From Acidimicrobiaceae bacterium (lineage in GTDB: Bacteria; Actinomycetota; Acidimicrobiia; Acidimicrobiales; Aldehydirespiratoraceae), in the NCBI GenBank assembly GCA_028819005.1, contig JAPPMP010000028.1, positions 1 to 64,000 of the forward strand: a stretch of DNA of 64,000 bases. Direction: 5' to 3'. The first letter of the stretch is position 1. Every line of letters begins with the position of its first letter. The position numbers were made by a program, and so were the translations under genes. The notes under the pieces were generated by a model that saw nothing but the letters and a program-made list of their open reading frames with translations, did not search any database and was not told where the DNA came from. Shown piece after piece: positions 51,465 through 60,003 of this stretch.

Positions 51465-52337
51465 ATGTTCGTGCATCTCGTTGACGGGACATACGAACTG
51501 TTCCGCTTCCATTACGCCCCGTCCAACCGCGACGCCCGCCTCGGTGCACAGCGTGGCGTGCTCAACACGGTGCTGGACCTAGTCGCCGACGGCGCCACCC
51601 ACATCGGAATCGCCACCGACCATGTGATCGAGTCGTTCCGCAACGACCTCTACATCGGCTACAAGGACGGCAGCGGTGTGGAACCGGATCTCTTCGCCCA
51701 GTTCGCTGAGGTGGAGGAGTTGCTGGGACTCGCCGGGTTCGCGGTGTGGCCACAGATCACCCACGAGGCCGACGACGGGCTGGCGGCCGGCGCGGCGATG
51801 GCCGCAGCCGATCCGCGGGTCGAACAGGTGATCATCTGCACGCCCGACAAGGACTTGGCCCAATGCGTGACCGCCGACAGCCGGGTCGTGCAGCTAGATC
51901 GTCGCCGTGGAATCACTTACGACCGCCAGGGCGTAATCGAGAAATTCGGGGTGCCGCCCGAGTCGATACCCGACTATCTCGGAGTGGTGGGAGACGCCGC
52001 AGACGGCTTTCCGGGGCTTGCGGGCTGGGGGGCGAAGTCGGCAGCCAAGATCCTGTCGAAGTTCGGCCACATCGACCGGGTTCCGTTCGACGTTGCGGAA
52101 TGGAACCTTGACGTCCGCGGCGGCGCCAAGCTGGCTCTGACGCTCAGCGAGTACTTCGAGGAGGCGCTGCTCTTTCGGCGCATCGCCACGGTCGATGCCG
52201 GCGCCCCGGTGAGCGCGTCGGTCGACGAGATGCTCTGGACAGGGCCGGGGACCGGATTCGACGAGCGTTGTTCAGCTATAGGTGCTGAACGGATCGCGCA
52301 GAGGACTCATCGACTGTTCGCCGGTTTCGACGGTTGA
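51465..52337 (+). CDS. 5'-3' exonuclease (polymerase-I-like exonuclease domain)
   Basis: A 290-residue exonuclease. ATG 51465 has GAGG eight bases upstream; the GTG at 51447 is an alternative. MFVHLVDGTYELFRFHY, the metal-site acids in HEADDGLAAGAA and CTPDKDLAQ, and the helix-hairpin-helix DGFPGLAGWGAKSAAKILSKFG are family marks. It removes RNA or DNA flaps from 5' ends in repair or replication. No polymerase domain is fused. Confidence 0.88.
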   Translation: MFVHLVDGTYELFRFHYAPSNRDARLGAQRGVLNTVLDLVADGATHIGIATDHVIESFRNDLYIGYKDGSGVEPDLFAQFAEVEELLGLAGFAVWPQITHEADDGLAAGAAMAAADPRVEQVIICTPDKDLAQCVTADSRVVQLDRRRGITYDRQGVIEKFGVPPESIPDYLGVVGDAADGFPGLAGWGAKSAAKILSKFGHIDRVPFDVAEWNLDVRGGAKLALTLSEYFEEALLFRRIATVDAGAPVSASVDEMLWTGPGTGFDERCSAIGAERIAQRTHRLFAGFDG

Positions 52338-52371
52338 CGCCGAAACGAAGCGTGTGCAGCTCGGCGCGTGA

Positions 52372-53448
52372 TCATCCCTCGGCAGCCAGCACTTCGCTGA
52401 TTCCCATAGGCGCTGCCTGTTCAAGCTGGCTGTATTCGCACGACGCGTCCTCACGGTCGGGCCGCCAGCGCACGAAACGAGTGATCCCCCGGAACCGGCC
52501 GTTGAGAACGGCCTCGTATTTGACTTCGGCCACCAGCTTGCAATCGAGCGGCGTCCAGTCCTGGGACGGTTTGCCGCTGCTCCAACGGGAGGGCGCCCCG
52601 GGCATCAGGCCCCCCTGATGTGCCTGCGGGTTCATCCACTCCGACCAGGGATGATCTGCAAAGTCCTCGATGATGTTGGGGGCGAGAGCGTCGACGAGCT
52701 CGGCCCGCAGGCTCGCTTTGAAACTGGAGGCGACGCCCATGTGGTGCAACCGCTGCTCTTCATCGTGCAAGCCGACCAGCAGTGAACCCACTCCGTTGCC
52801 GTCCTTGTGCATCCGGTAGCCGGCGACGACCACGTCTGCGGTGCGGGTGTGCTTGACCTTGAACTGGGCCCGCTTATTGGGCAGGTAGGCGCCGTTGCAT
52901 GGCTTGGCGATCAACCCGTCGAGCCCCGCGCCCTCGAAGCGCGCATACCACTCGTGAGCGATGGTTCGATCGAATGTGGAGGGCGCCAGGTGAACAGGCG
53001 GCTCGAAACCCGAGGAGATGGTCTCAAGGATTCTGCGGCGATCCCGGAAAGGCTCGTCGACCAGCGCGGCGTCGTTGACGGCGAGCACGTCGAAAGCCAC
53101 GAACTCGGCGGGTGTTTCTTCAGCGAGGCGCTCGACTCGGGAAGCCGCCGGATGTATCCGCTGCTGCAGCGCATCGAAACCGAGATGGTCGTCGATGGCC
53201 ACGATGATCTCGCCGTCTACAACGCAGCGCTGCGGCAGACATTGCTGCAGTGGTTCCAGAAGCTCCGGGAAGTAACGGGTGAGCGGTTTCTCGTTGCGCG
53301 AACCCAGGTGAACCTCATCGCCGTCACGGAAGACGATGCACCGGAAACCGTCCCACTTGGGTTCGAAAGCGAGGTCCCCGTGTTCGGGAATACCGCCGAT
53401 CGCCTTTGCCAGCATCGGCTTCACCGGCGGCACAACAGGCAGATCCAT
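52372..53448 (-). CDS. ligC: ATP-dependent DNA ligase (LigC/LigD-ligase-domain type)
   Basis: A 358-residue ATP-dependent DNA ligase. The nucleotidylated lysine is Lys31 in EPKWDGFR; RCVVDGEIIV (motif III region), GLDGLIAKP (motif IV) and the motif V lysines in FKVKHTRTADVVV follow. The OB-fold C-terminus ends GISEVLAAEG. ATG 53448 fits family length; the open frame above it (to 54594) is antisense to the epoxide hydrolase and rejected. It may serve end-joining or gap repair beside the NAD-dependent LigA. Confidence 0.88.
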   Translation of the reverse strand: MDLPVVPPVKPMLAKAIGGIPEHGDLAFEPKWDGFRCIVFRDGDEVHLGSRNEKPLTRYFPELLEPLQQCLPQRCVVDGEIIVAIDDHLGFDALQQRIHPAASRVERLAEETPAEFVAFDVLAVNDAALVDEPFRDRRRILETISSGFEPPVHLAPSTFDRTIAHEWYARFEGAGLDGLIAKPCNGAYLPNKRAQFKVKHTRTADVVVAGYRMHKDGNGVGSLLVGLHDEEQRLHHMGVASSFKASLRAELVDALAPNIIEDFADHPWSEWMNPQAHQGGLMPGAPSRWSSGKPSQDWTPLDCKLVAEVKYEAVLNGRFRGITRFVRWRPDREDASCEYSQLEQAAPMGISEVLAAEG

Positions 53449-53505
53449 GAGTCGAGAGCTTACGCTCGGTTTGCTGTCAGCGGTCGGGCCTAGCACGATG
53501 CAAGA

Positions 53506-54648
53506 ATGAGCGACGACATCCGGCCCTTCACCATCGACATACCCGACTCGGCAATCGACGATCTGCGCGAGCGCTTGGCCCGCACCCGCTGGCCCGAAGC
53601 CGAACCGGTCGACGACTGGTCCCAAGGCATTCCCCTCACCTACACGCAGACGCTGTGCGAGTACTGGGCCACCGAATATGACTGGCGACGCTTCGAGTCC
53701 GAACTCAACTCCTACGACAACTGCCTGACCGAGGTCGATGGACTGGACATCCACTTTCTGCATGTCCGTTCGGCTCACGACGACGCCACGCCGATGATCC
53801 TCACCCATGGCTGGCCCGGTTCGGTGGCCGAGTTCATGGCTGTGATCGGGCCGCTCACCGATCCGGCCAACCACGGCGGCAGCCCAGCGGACGCGTTCCA
53901 TCTGGTGATCCCATCGCTGCCGGGCTACGGCTGGAGCGGCAAACCTGCGAGGCCCGGAATGGGTGTGCCCTGGATCGCAACCGCCTGGAACACGCTGATG
54001 GTCCGGCTCGGATACGAGTCCTACGTCGCACAGGGCGGTGACTGGGGCAGCGCGGTCACCACCACCATCGGATCGCAGAATCTGGGCAACGTTCGGGCGA
54101 TACACACCAACATGCCCGTCTCGGGGCCCACCCCCGAATCGCTGGCAGACCCGACCGAACAGGAGCAGGCGGCGCTGGAAGCCCTGGGCCACTACGACCG
54201 CTGGGACTCGGGCTATTCCAAACAGCAGTCGACCCGTCCCCAGAGCCTCGGCTACGGCCTGGTCGACTCTCCCGCCGGTCAGTGCGCCTGGATCGGCGAG
54301 AAGATGTGGGCCTGGACCGACAACGACGGCGACCCGCGCAGCGCCCTGACCTTCGATCAGATGCTCGACAACATCTCGATCTACTGGTTCACCGCCACCG
54401 CAGCCTCGTCGGCCCGGCTGTATTGGGAGAGCTTCGCCCAGTTCGGCGACGGCGCCGTCGATGTCCCCACTGGCTGCAGCATCTTCCCCAAAGAGATCAT
54501 CCGCGCCAGCAGGCGCTGGGCCGCCAAGCGCTACACCAACATCGGCTATTGGAACGATCTCGAGATGGGCGGCCATTTCGCTGCATGGGAGCAACCCGGC
54601 CTGTTCGTCGCCGAAATGCGCGCCGCCTTCAGCACTTTGAGCTACTAG
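53506..54648 (+). CDS. epoxide hydrolase, alpha/beta-hydrolase type
   Basis: A 380-residue epoxide hydrolase. The N-terminal lid-like EHN segment is IPDSAIDDLRERLARTRWPE. The oxyanion hole is HGWPGS (101-106), the nucleophile Asp179 in GGDWGSAV, and the catalytic His357 in GGHFAAWEQP. It opens epoxides to diols. It is divergent from the DNA ligase gene and convergent with the PhyH gene. Substrate unknown; possibly products of the P450 at 39156. Confidence 0.9.
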   Translation: MSDDIRPFTIDIPDSAIDDLRERLARTRWPEAEPVDDWSQGIPLTYTQTLCEYWATEYDWRRFESELNSYDNCLTEVDGLDIHFLHVRSAHDDATPMILTHGWPGSVAEFMAVIGPLTDPANHGGSPADAFHLVIPSLPGYGWSGKPARPGMGVPWIATAWNTLMVRLGYESYVAQGGDWGSAVTTTIGSQNLGNVRAIHTNMPVSGPTPESLADPTEQEQAALEALGHYDRWDSGYSKQQSTRPQSLGYGLVDSPAGQCAWIGEKMWAWTDNDGDPRSALTFDQMLDNISIYWFTATAASSARLYWESFAQFGDGAVDVPTGCSIFPKEIIRASRRWAAKRYTNIGYWNDLEMGGHFAAWEQPGLFVAEMRAAFSTLSY

Positions 54649-54664
54649 AGTTCGCCTGTCGGAG

Positions 54665-55636
54665 TCAGCAGACGACTTCGTCGTTCCAGCGGACGTCTTC
54701 GAAGACTCGATCTGTGTAGGTCCGGCTCACGATCGCCTCGCGAGCAGCGTCCCATCGGTCTTTCCAAACCTCAAATTCTGTCAGCACCAGCCCGGGTGTG
54801 CGGGCGCTCCGAGCCGCGAACGTCGGGAACGCGGGGCGGCCGGTTCCCTGACCGATCGGGTTGTAGCGCAGGTCCGCACTCCAGCGCATCGATTTGGAGC
54901 GGTTCGGCAGAGCACGATGAACGTTCAACTTGTCGAACAGCACGATTCCTCCCCGCCGGACAGGCAACGGTCGTTCCTTCAGTTCAGAGAGAACCGCTGG
55001 TGGGACGTAGGGTTCTGAAGCCAGTTCCTGATTCGCGCAGTGCACCTGCGGGCCGAGGCGATGCGAGCCCGGGATCGACACTAGGCATCCGTTCTCGATC
55101 AGGGCGTCGGTCAATGCAACCCACACCGTCACGATCTGTGAATCATCAGCATCGGGCAACAGCGCAACGATGTCTTGGTGCCAGGTGGTCGCGCCCACGT
55201 TGGAGTGGCGCCTGAGGGTCTCGTCGACCACCTGGGCCTCTGCTGGCTTCATCCGCATCTGTTGGACGGGGTTCGATGCGATCTCCGGCCCGATGACCGA
55301 CTCGACCGCATCGAGGATCGAGGGGTGCCTCAACAGATCGAAGACTGCCGGTCCGCAATGCATCAGATAAGAGTCGGCATCGACGGGGCCGTTGATCAGC
55401 GGCAGAGAGATGTTGAACCGACGATGCGCTTGCGGGTCGGCGGTGATCACCGCGGCATAGCGATCTCCGAAAGTGCCGACGGGGCGTTGCCTGAGCGCTC
55501 CCGCTGCCAACATGCGCCCTATCTGGTCCTCGAGGATCAGTTCGTATTCGTCGTAGATCGGAACAAGGTCCCGGTCATTCAGGAGGCCATCGACGACCAC
55601 GAAACCGTCGCGTTCGAACGCTTCAAGTTGATTCAC
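54665..55636 (-). CDS. phytanoyl-CoA dioxygenase (PhyH) family protein
   Basis: A 323-residue Fe(II)/2-oxoglutarate oxygenase of the PhyH family. The iron ligands are in the TTWHQDIVAL segment (HxD) and in LNVHRALPNRSKSMRWSADLRY (His, with the 2-OG Arg). GTG 55636 (MNQLEAFERDGFVVVDG) fits the family N-terminus; the longer frame to 55786 has no support. It hydroxylates an acyl-CoA or small molecule alpha to a carboxyl group. Convergent with the epoxide hydrolase. Confidence 0.83.
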   Translation of the reverse strand: MNQLEAFERDGFVVVDGLLNDRDLVPIYDEYELILEDQIGRMLAAGALRQRPVGTFGDRYAAVITADPQAHRRFNISLPLINGPVDADSYLMHCGPAVFDLLRHPSILDAVESVIGPEIASNPVQQMRMKPAEAQVVDETLRRHSNVGATTWHQDIVALLPDADDSQIVTVWVALTDALIENGCLVSIPGSHRLGPQVHCANQELASEPYVPPAVLSELKERPLPVRRGGIVLFDKLNVHRALPNRSKSMRWSADLRYNPIGQGTGRPAFPTFAARSARTPGLVLTEFEVWKDRWDAAREAIVSRTYTDRVFEDVRWNDEVVC

Positions 55637-55639
55637 TGA

Positions 55640-56104
55640 GAGACCCCGACGACCAGTCCCGGACACGCCGAAAAAATACCCGGCGATCACCGTTGTGCCA
55701 AGCGTGCCGAGCCCTTGGAGAATCTTCCCGAGGGTTACGGGGATGGTCTCGTCAGGAAGTTCGTCGCGACAGAAGAACTTGTCCAACGGGAGGTTTTTGA
55801 ACAGCTTCCCTTGGACGGTGACGCAACTCGGTTGCTTCGGGAACTCACAGTCGCATGGACGGAGCGTCCTCCCAAGGCCGCTCAGTCGATGACAGGTTTG
55901 GTTGTGGCTGGTTTTGGCGAATCAGAGTTCGCTCCTGTGCTGATCGAACGACAGGTGTATGGCGTGATGGGTGGCTTGTTGCGTCGCCGACCTACAGACG
56001 AACACCGCATCTCCGGTGACAACAACGCAGCCGTAGTGCCGTTTGCTCAGCGCGAGATGGTCGATTTGTGGCTCTTCGGAAATGAGGGCGGACAACGCGC
56101 TTGA
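55640..56104 (+). pseudogene. fragment of a proteasome-like-fold protein, lacking a start
   Basis: A frame open from 55640 to 56104 with no ATG or GTG near its beginning; the first start-like codon is TTG 55715. The segment GLVVAGFGESEFAPVLIERQ and PFAQREMVDLWLFG matches the C-terminal part of a bacterial proteasome-like hypothetical family. The expected N-terminal half is missing. Probably a remnant beside the PhyH gene. Confidence 0.6.
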
Positions 56105-56405
56105 CGACGTGCGCCGCAGCAACCACCCCATGCTGCTTGAAACCCAACCCAAACCGTCGCGAAGAATCAGAAACATCTCAGAGGGCCGATGATGACGTCA
56201 AGTGAGCGAGCCATTCATCCCGCAGTTAGCATGGTGGGAGCGGTACTGGAGCAATGCCTAGAGGACTTCCGGGGCAGCACCGAGCAGCATTGAGCGCGCC
56301 GCCGCAGCCGCGGGCCGCGAAGGCCAGGACGGCTCCGGTCGGCCGATGCCCGCATCGCGAATCAATTCATAGCCACACAGGCACCTTCTGGCTATGATTT
56401 CATAC
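56105..56405. other. non-coding gap before the AbiEi gene
   Basis: No reliable coding frame. Ends in a -10-like TATGAT at 56393-56398, seven bases before ATG 56406; the same bases form a TATGA/TCATA inverted repeat. Confidence 0.5.
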
Positions 56406-56978
56406 ATGTCCCCCGCAACCATTCCGATCGCGTTTATGCGCGCCGAGGCCCGCGACCTCGGGATCTCGGACCGCGACCTCGCGAAGCTGACCGCCCAAGG
56501 CGACCTGGACCGCATTGCGCGCGGTATCTACGCCCGCGCCGGACACGGTGCCGACCCAGACCTTCTCGAGCTAGCTCTGCGCAACCCTCACACCACCCTC
56601 TGCCTCACGACCGCCCTCGCTCACCACAGCCTCACCGACGAGATCCCACACACCATCGACGCCGCCTTGCCGCGTCACCACTGGCAGCCGAAGACACGGG
56701 CTCCCATCACCTGGCATCGGTTCGACCGTGACACCTTCTACATCGGACGCGACGACCTTCACCTCGTCGACACGATCACCATCGCCATCTACAGCCCGGC
56801 GCGCTCGATCATCGACGCCTACCGCCTCCGTCATCGGCTCGGCATCGACCTCGCACACACAGCCCTACGCCGCTGGCTCAACCAACGCGGCAACCATCCC
56901 TCAGAGCTCCTGGAACTAGCCAGATCGTTCCCGCGCGCCATGCCAGCACTTCGGGCCGCAATCGAAACCCTTCAATGA
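56406..56978 (+). CDS. AbiEi-family antitoxin / winged-helix regulator (orphan)
   Basis: A 190-residue protein of the AbiEi antitoxin family. The N-terminal winged helix is FMRAEARDLGISDRDLAKLT with DLDRIARGIYAR following. The C-terminal part (TTLCLTTALAHHSLTDEIP, RSIIDAYRLRHRLG, RAAIETLQ) matches the family. ATG 56406 is seven bases after a TATGAT -10-like box, so the message may be leaderless; an ATG at 56394 is less likely. The AbiEii nucleotidyltransferase toxin that normally follows is absent; a dispersed repeat begins nine bases later. Type IV TA remnant or stand-alone regulator. Confidence 0.75.
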   Translation: MSPATIPIAFMRAEARDLGISDRDLAKLTAQGDLDRIARGIYARAGHGADPDLLELALRNPHTTLCLTTALAHHSLTDEIPHTIDAALPRHHWQPKTRAPITWHRFDRDTFYIGRDDLHLVDTITIAIYSPARSIIDAYRLRHRLGIDLAHTALRRWLNQRGNHPSELLELARSFPRAMPALRAAIETLQ

Positions 56979-56986
56979 GCCCCCAA

Positions 56987-57048
56987 GGGCGCTGGAAGCC
57001 CCGGAGCCGGCGTTCTGCAAGCACCTCAACCGGCCCCGGCGCCGGCCC
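56987..57048 (+). repeat. dispersed approx. 62-bp repeat, copy 2
   Basis: Matches 36666-36728 (GGGCGCTGGA, then TGCAAGCACCTC, then GGCCC at the end). Starts nine bases after the AbiEi stop. Confidence 0.65.
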
Positions 57049-57121
57049 AGGTCCGCCGCCAGGCTACCGACGCCGCGGTGCACAGGGCGTGGGGTTGCCG
57101 AACCGTGTGAGGTTCCTGCCG

Positions 57122-57649
57122 TTACAGGCTGTCAGGTTCGCTCGCCAAGCTCTTTCGAATGTCTTTCATCAACAGAACCAGATGGTTGGGGTTGTCATGC
57201 AACGCCTCGAATTCAGCTACTCTCATGTAAAATTCGCGGGCATTTTCAGATTCGGCGTGGATCACCAGCCCACGGCAGCCGATCTGTTCGCCTAATTCTG
57301 CGGTGCGTCTCAACACATCTGAAAGCAACGCGCTTCCCAACCCGCGGCGTTCGTGGTCGCGGTGGACTCCCAACCGTGTCAACAACGCAGCCGGCAGCAG
57401 AGGATAACGTCCTGTGCCGGCACGCCATCTGTCGGTGACTGTCTCTACGGGGACCGCTGTCATGCACCATCCGCAGCAAGCGACGACTGTGCCATCTGAC
57501 TTGTCGGTTACGACGAACACTTTGGATGTGTTGGCTGCGGCTGCGTTATGGGCGGCATGCAGAAGCCAGTTCGTCTGCGCCTGTGAACGACAAACGAACT
57601 GCTTTACGCTGTCGTCGCGTTCCAGCAACCGCGGTCGGTTGTAGCTCAC
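57122..57649 (-). CDS. GNAT-family acetyltransferase, toxin-like
   Basis: A 175-residue GNAT. LTRLGVHRDHERRGLGSALL is the acetyl-CoA motif A (R-x-x-G-x-G), and VIHAESENAREFYMRVAEFEAL covers motif B with the conserved Asn and Tyr. TacT/AtaT-type toxins of this size acetylate charged tRNA. It overlaps the upstream small gene by 4 bp, as in acetyltransferase TA pairs. Confidence 0.78.
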   Translation of the reverse strand: MSYNRPRLLERDDSVKQFVCRSQAQTNWLLHAAHNAAAANTSKVFVVTDKSDGTVVACCGWCMTAVPVETVTDRWRAGTGRYPLLPAALLTRLGVHRDHERRGLGSALLSDVLRRTAELGEQIGCRGLVIHAESENAREFYMRVAEFEALHDNPNHLVLLMKDIRKSLASEPDSL

Positions 57650-57900
57650 TCGTCGATGAACGGCGACGGTTGTTGGAACAGTTTGTCGAGTTTCGGCGTG
57701 TCACGTGGCGGACGCTCCAGCATGTCTTGAAGTTGACGCAGCCCTTCCTCCGTGCGAATCACCGGGGGAATATCGGCTGAGATGTCGACGTTGACCAGTG
57801 CCGGGCGGGTGCGAGGGACCCGAGGCGCAGAGGCGGCAGGCGCGCTGATGACGAACCCCAGCAGCGGCGGGCTCGCTGAACTTGGTTCGAGGTGGCCCAT
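57646..57900 (-). CDS. small partner of the GNAT, probable non-canonical antitoxin
   Basis: An 84-residue protein. AGGAG lies nine bases before ATG 57900. Antitoxins of acetyltransferase toxins usually begin with a ribbon-helix-helix domain; here the first 50 residues are Pro/Ala-rich with no such fold. The tail LQDMLERPPRDTPKLDKLFQ resembles the toxin-wrapping C-terminus of those antitoxins. It overlaps the GNAT gene by 4 bp. The missing DNA-binding part is unusual. Confidence 0.65.
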   Translation of the reverse strand: MGHLEPSSASPPLLGFVISAPAASAPRVPRTRPALVNVDISADIPPVIRTEEGLRQLQDMLERPPRDTPKLDKLFQQPSPFIDE

Positions 57901-58043
57901 TATCTGACTCCTGAAAGGTTGTCTTCACTATACATGCCCGCGCCTCCCCTTGTGGAGAAACGGCAGGCATGCGTCTCATACAGTGAGCGGGCCGACTAAG
58001 ATCCGTTGACGGGAGTTGCCCTTGCCGCTACGGTCTGCCCACT

Positions 58044-58080
58044 ACCCCTGTCGCTTCGGTGTCGGGGGTTTTGGTTTTTT
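58044..58080 (+). terminator. Rho-independent terminator with no gene before it
   Basis: An imperfect 11-bp stem (58044-58054 with 58059-58069) closed by a TTCG tetraloop, then TTTTGGTTTTTT. No plus-strand protein gene lies upstream for 1 kb, so a small RNA may end here. Confidence 0.7.
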
Positions 58081-58106
58081 GCTGCGTAAGCCTCACTCGG
58101 CGGATC

Positions 58107-58149
58107 AAGTCTAGTCTGATTGACTTGCAATGTCTATTAGATTGGACTT
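58107..58149. promoter_or_regulatory. probable HicAB operator
   Basis: AAGTCTAGTCTGAT (58107-58120) and ATTAGATTGGACTT (58136-58149) form an imperfect inverted repeat (11 of 14) just before the hicA GTG; a TTGACT lies between. Confidence 0.5.
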
Positions 58150-58154
58150 AACTG

Positions 58155-58361
58155 GTGGACAAACGGACTCTCATAAAACGGATCCGAGAGATCGCCAAAA
58201 AAGATGGCTTTGAACTGACCTTCGTGCGCGAGGGAGGCAATCACGAGATCTGGTCAATCCGCGGTCATCGACTGGTTATCCCCCGTCATCGCGAAATCAA
58301 CGAATACACCGCTCAAGGCATCCTCAACATGGTCAAGGAGGTGACTAGAGATGAGCAGTGA
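58155..58361 (+). CDS. hicA: HicA-family mRNA interferase toxin
   Basis: A 68-residue HicA (YcfA-like) toxin. The double-stranded-RNA-binding-like fold holds the catalytic His30 in REGGNHEIW; the start is GTG 58155. It overlaps hicB by 11 bp. HicA cleaves mRNA when not bound by HicB. Confidence 0.88.
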   Translation: MDKRTLIKRIREIAKKDGFELTFVREGGNHEIWSIRGHRLVIPRHREINEYTAQGILNMVKEVTRDEQ

Positions 58362-58761
58362 ACAGGCTTACCAAGTTGAAGTGGTGCGATCCGGTGACTG
58401 TTGGGCCATCACAGTGCCAGAACTCGCCGGGGTTTTCTCCCAGGCCAAGCGCCTCGACCAAGTCGAATCCCAAGCACGCGAAGCGATCTCCATGATGCTC
58501 GACATCGACGAAACCGCCGTAGGACCCCTGAAAATCCATATCACACCCCCCGTGACAGCATCGGACCTGCTCGAAACCTTAAGGACAAGCGTGACCGTGG
58601 CTGCCGAAGCCGAAGCTGAAGCTGCTCGAATACGCTTGGAGGCGGCTATGGCCCTCAGGGCAGAGGGTCTGCCGATGCGCGATGTCGGGCGTCTCATAGG
58701 AGTTTCCCATCAACGCGTCCATCAACTCCTCACCGGCCGAGGTGTGCGAGCCAGGTCTTGA
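58351..58761 (+). CDS. hicB: HicB-family antitoxin with C-terminal helix-turn-helix
   Basis: A 136-residue antitoxin. The partial RNase-H-like fold is YQVEVVRSGDCWAITVPELAGVFSQAKRLDQVESQAREAI. A helical, Ala/Glu-rich linker (residues about 75-105) leads to a helix-turn-helix (LPMRDVGRLIGVSHQRVHQLL). The toxin-first order is usual for hicAB. HicB represses the operon and binds HicA. Confidence 0.87.
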   Translation: MSSEQAYQVEVVRSGDCWAITVPELAGVFSQAKRLDQVESQAREAISMMLDIDETAVGPLKIHITPPVTASDLLETLRTSVTVAAEAEAEAARIRLEAAMALRAEGLPMRDVGRLIGVSHQRVHQLLTGRGVRARS

Positions 58762-58931
58762 CATCGCGGCGGGTCTTGAGCCACACGAATCGGCAGCGCG
58801 GGTTGTCGCCGCATTAGGTCGCGCACCCGCGACTCGTTCTCCGGGCAAGTACGCCATACCCAGCGGATGTACGCACGTGCAGCCCGAAGCCTTGTTCCTC
58901 GAAGGGGTCCGTCGGGAAGTAGGTTGTGGAC

Positions 58932-59369
58932 GTGAGAGCACTGGTTCAGCGGGTGAGAGAGGCACGAGTCCGAGTTTCCGGTGAGGTCGTTGGGGAGATC
59001 GGCGCCGGGTTGTGCTGCCTCGTTGGCGTGACCCACAGCGACAACCCACAAAGCGCCGCAAAGCTCGCCGGCAAACTCTGGCACCTGCGAATATTCGCCG
59101 ACGAGAACGGGCACATGAACCGATCTGTGGCCGACACGAGCGGGGAGGTCCTTGTGATCAGCCAGTTCACCCTCTACGGCGACACCCGCAAGGGACGTCG
59201 CCCGTCTTTTGTGGCGGCCGCTGAACCCGATCATGCAGCCGAGTTGATCGACGGGCTCTCGGCTGAGCTGAGGCTTCTCGGCGCCACCGTGGCCACCGGA
59301 TCGTTCGGGGCGATGATGGACGTCGAGTTGATCAACGACGGCCCGGTGACCCTGATGCTGGAGATCTGA
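58932..59369 (+). CDS. dtd: D-aminoacyl-tRNA deacylase
   Basis: A 145-residue Dtd. GTG 58932 gives [15 protein letters not shown], the normal N-terminus, with an AGG about eight bases upstream. The active-site segments [17 protein letters not shown] and [18 protein letters not shown] (the Gly-cis-Pro-like hook replaced by the family variant) are intact. It removes D-amino acids from tRNA. Confidence 0.92.
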   Translation: MRALVQRVREARVRVSGEVVGEIGAGLCCLVGVTHSDNPQSAAKLAGKLWHLRIFADENGHMNRSVADTSGEVLVISQFTLYGDTRKGRRPSFVAAAEPDHAAELIDGLSAELRLLGATVATGSFGAMMDVELINDGPVTLMLEI

Positions 59370-59373
59370 CACA

Positions 59374-59994
59374 TTGACCGGGCAATCACGACAACCTCCA
59401 CAACCTCCACGTCCGATGGGGCGACTGCCAAGGGACTTCTTCGCTCGGGACTCGCTCGAGGTGGCCCCCGAGTTGTTGAACAAAGTGATCGTGTTCGGGA
59501 ACTGCCGCGGCCGCCTGCTGGAGGTCGAGGCATACAAGGGTGCTGACGACCCCGGGAGCCACGGACGCCGGGGCATGACTCCCCGCAACGAGGTGATGTT
59601 CGGCCCCGCCGGTCGTCTCTACGTCTACTTCACCTACGGGATGCACTGGTGCGCCAACGTCGTGTGCGGTGCCGACGGCGAATGCAGCGCTGTGCTGCTG
59701 AGGGCCGTCACCCCGCTGGAGGGCCTGGCCGAGATGAGAACGCGCAGGCCCGCGGCCCGGCGCGACCGAGACCTGTGCAGCGGACCAGCCAAGTTCACCT
59801 CGGCTTTCGGCATCGACGGCACACACAACGGCTCAGATCTGGCAACTGCGGATTCGGGCGTCGAATTGTTCGACGACGGAACCCCGCCTCCGCGAGACCC
59901 CGGCCGGTCCACCCGTATCGGGCTGAGCGCGGGGGCCGAATTGCCGTGGCGCTGGTACGTCCGCGGCTGCGATGACCTGTCGCGCCGAGGTTGA
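59374..59994 (+). CDS. 3-methyladenine DNA glycosylase (AAG/MPG family)
   Basis: A 206-residue DNA glycosylase. FFARDSLEVAPELLNK and the catalytic LLEVEAYKGADDPGSH are followed by MFGPAGRLYVYFTYGMHWCAN and the LCSGPAKFTSAFGI loop. It excises alkylated purines. TTG 59374 has GGAG eight bases upstream inside the dtd end; ATG 59416 is the alternative. It is probably co-transcribed with dtd. Confidence 0.88.
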   Translation: MTGQSRQPPQPPRPMGRLPRDFFARDSLEVAPELLNKVIVFGNCRGRLLEVEAYKGADDPGSHGRRGMTPRNEVMFGPAGRLYVYFTYGMHWCANVVCGADGECSAVLLRAVTPLEGLAEMRTRRPAARRDRDLCSGPAKFTSAFGIDGTHNGSDLATADSGVELFDDGTPPPRDPGRSTRIGLSAGAELPWRWYVRGCDDLSRRG

Positions 59995-60003
59995 GGCCAG
60001 CAA

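Noticed and set aside
53449..54594. N-terminal extension of the DNA ligase frame
   Set aside because: Antisense to the epoxide hydrolase and without ligase motifs; ligase homology starts at 53448.
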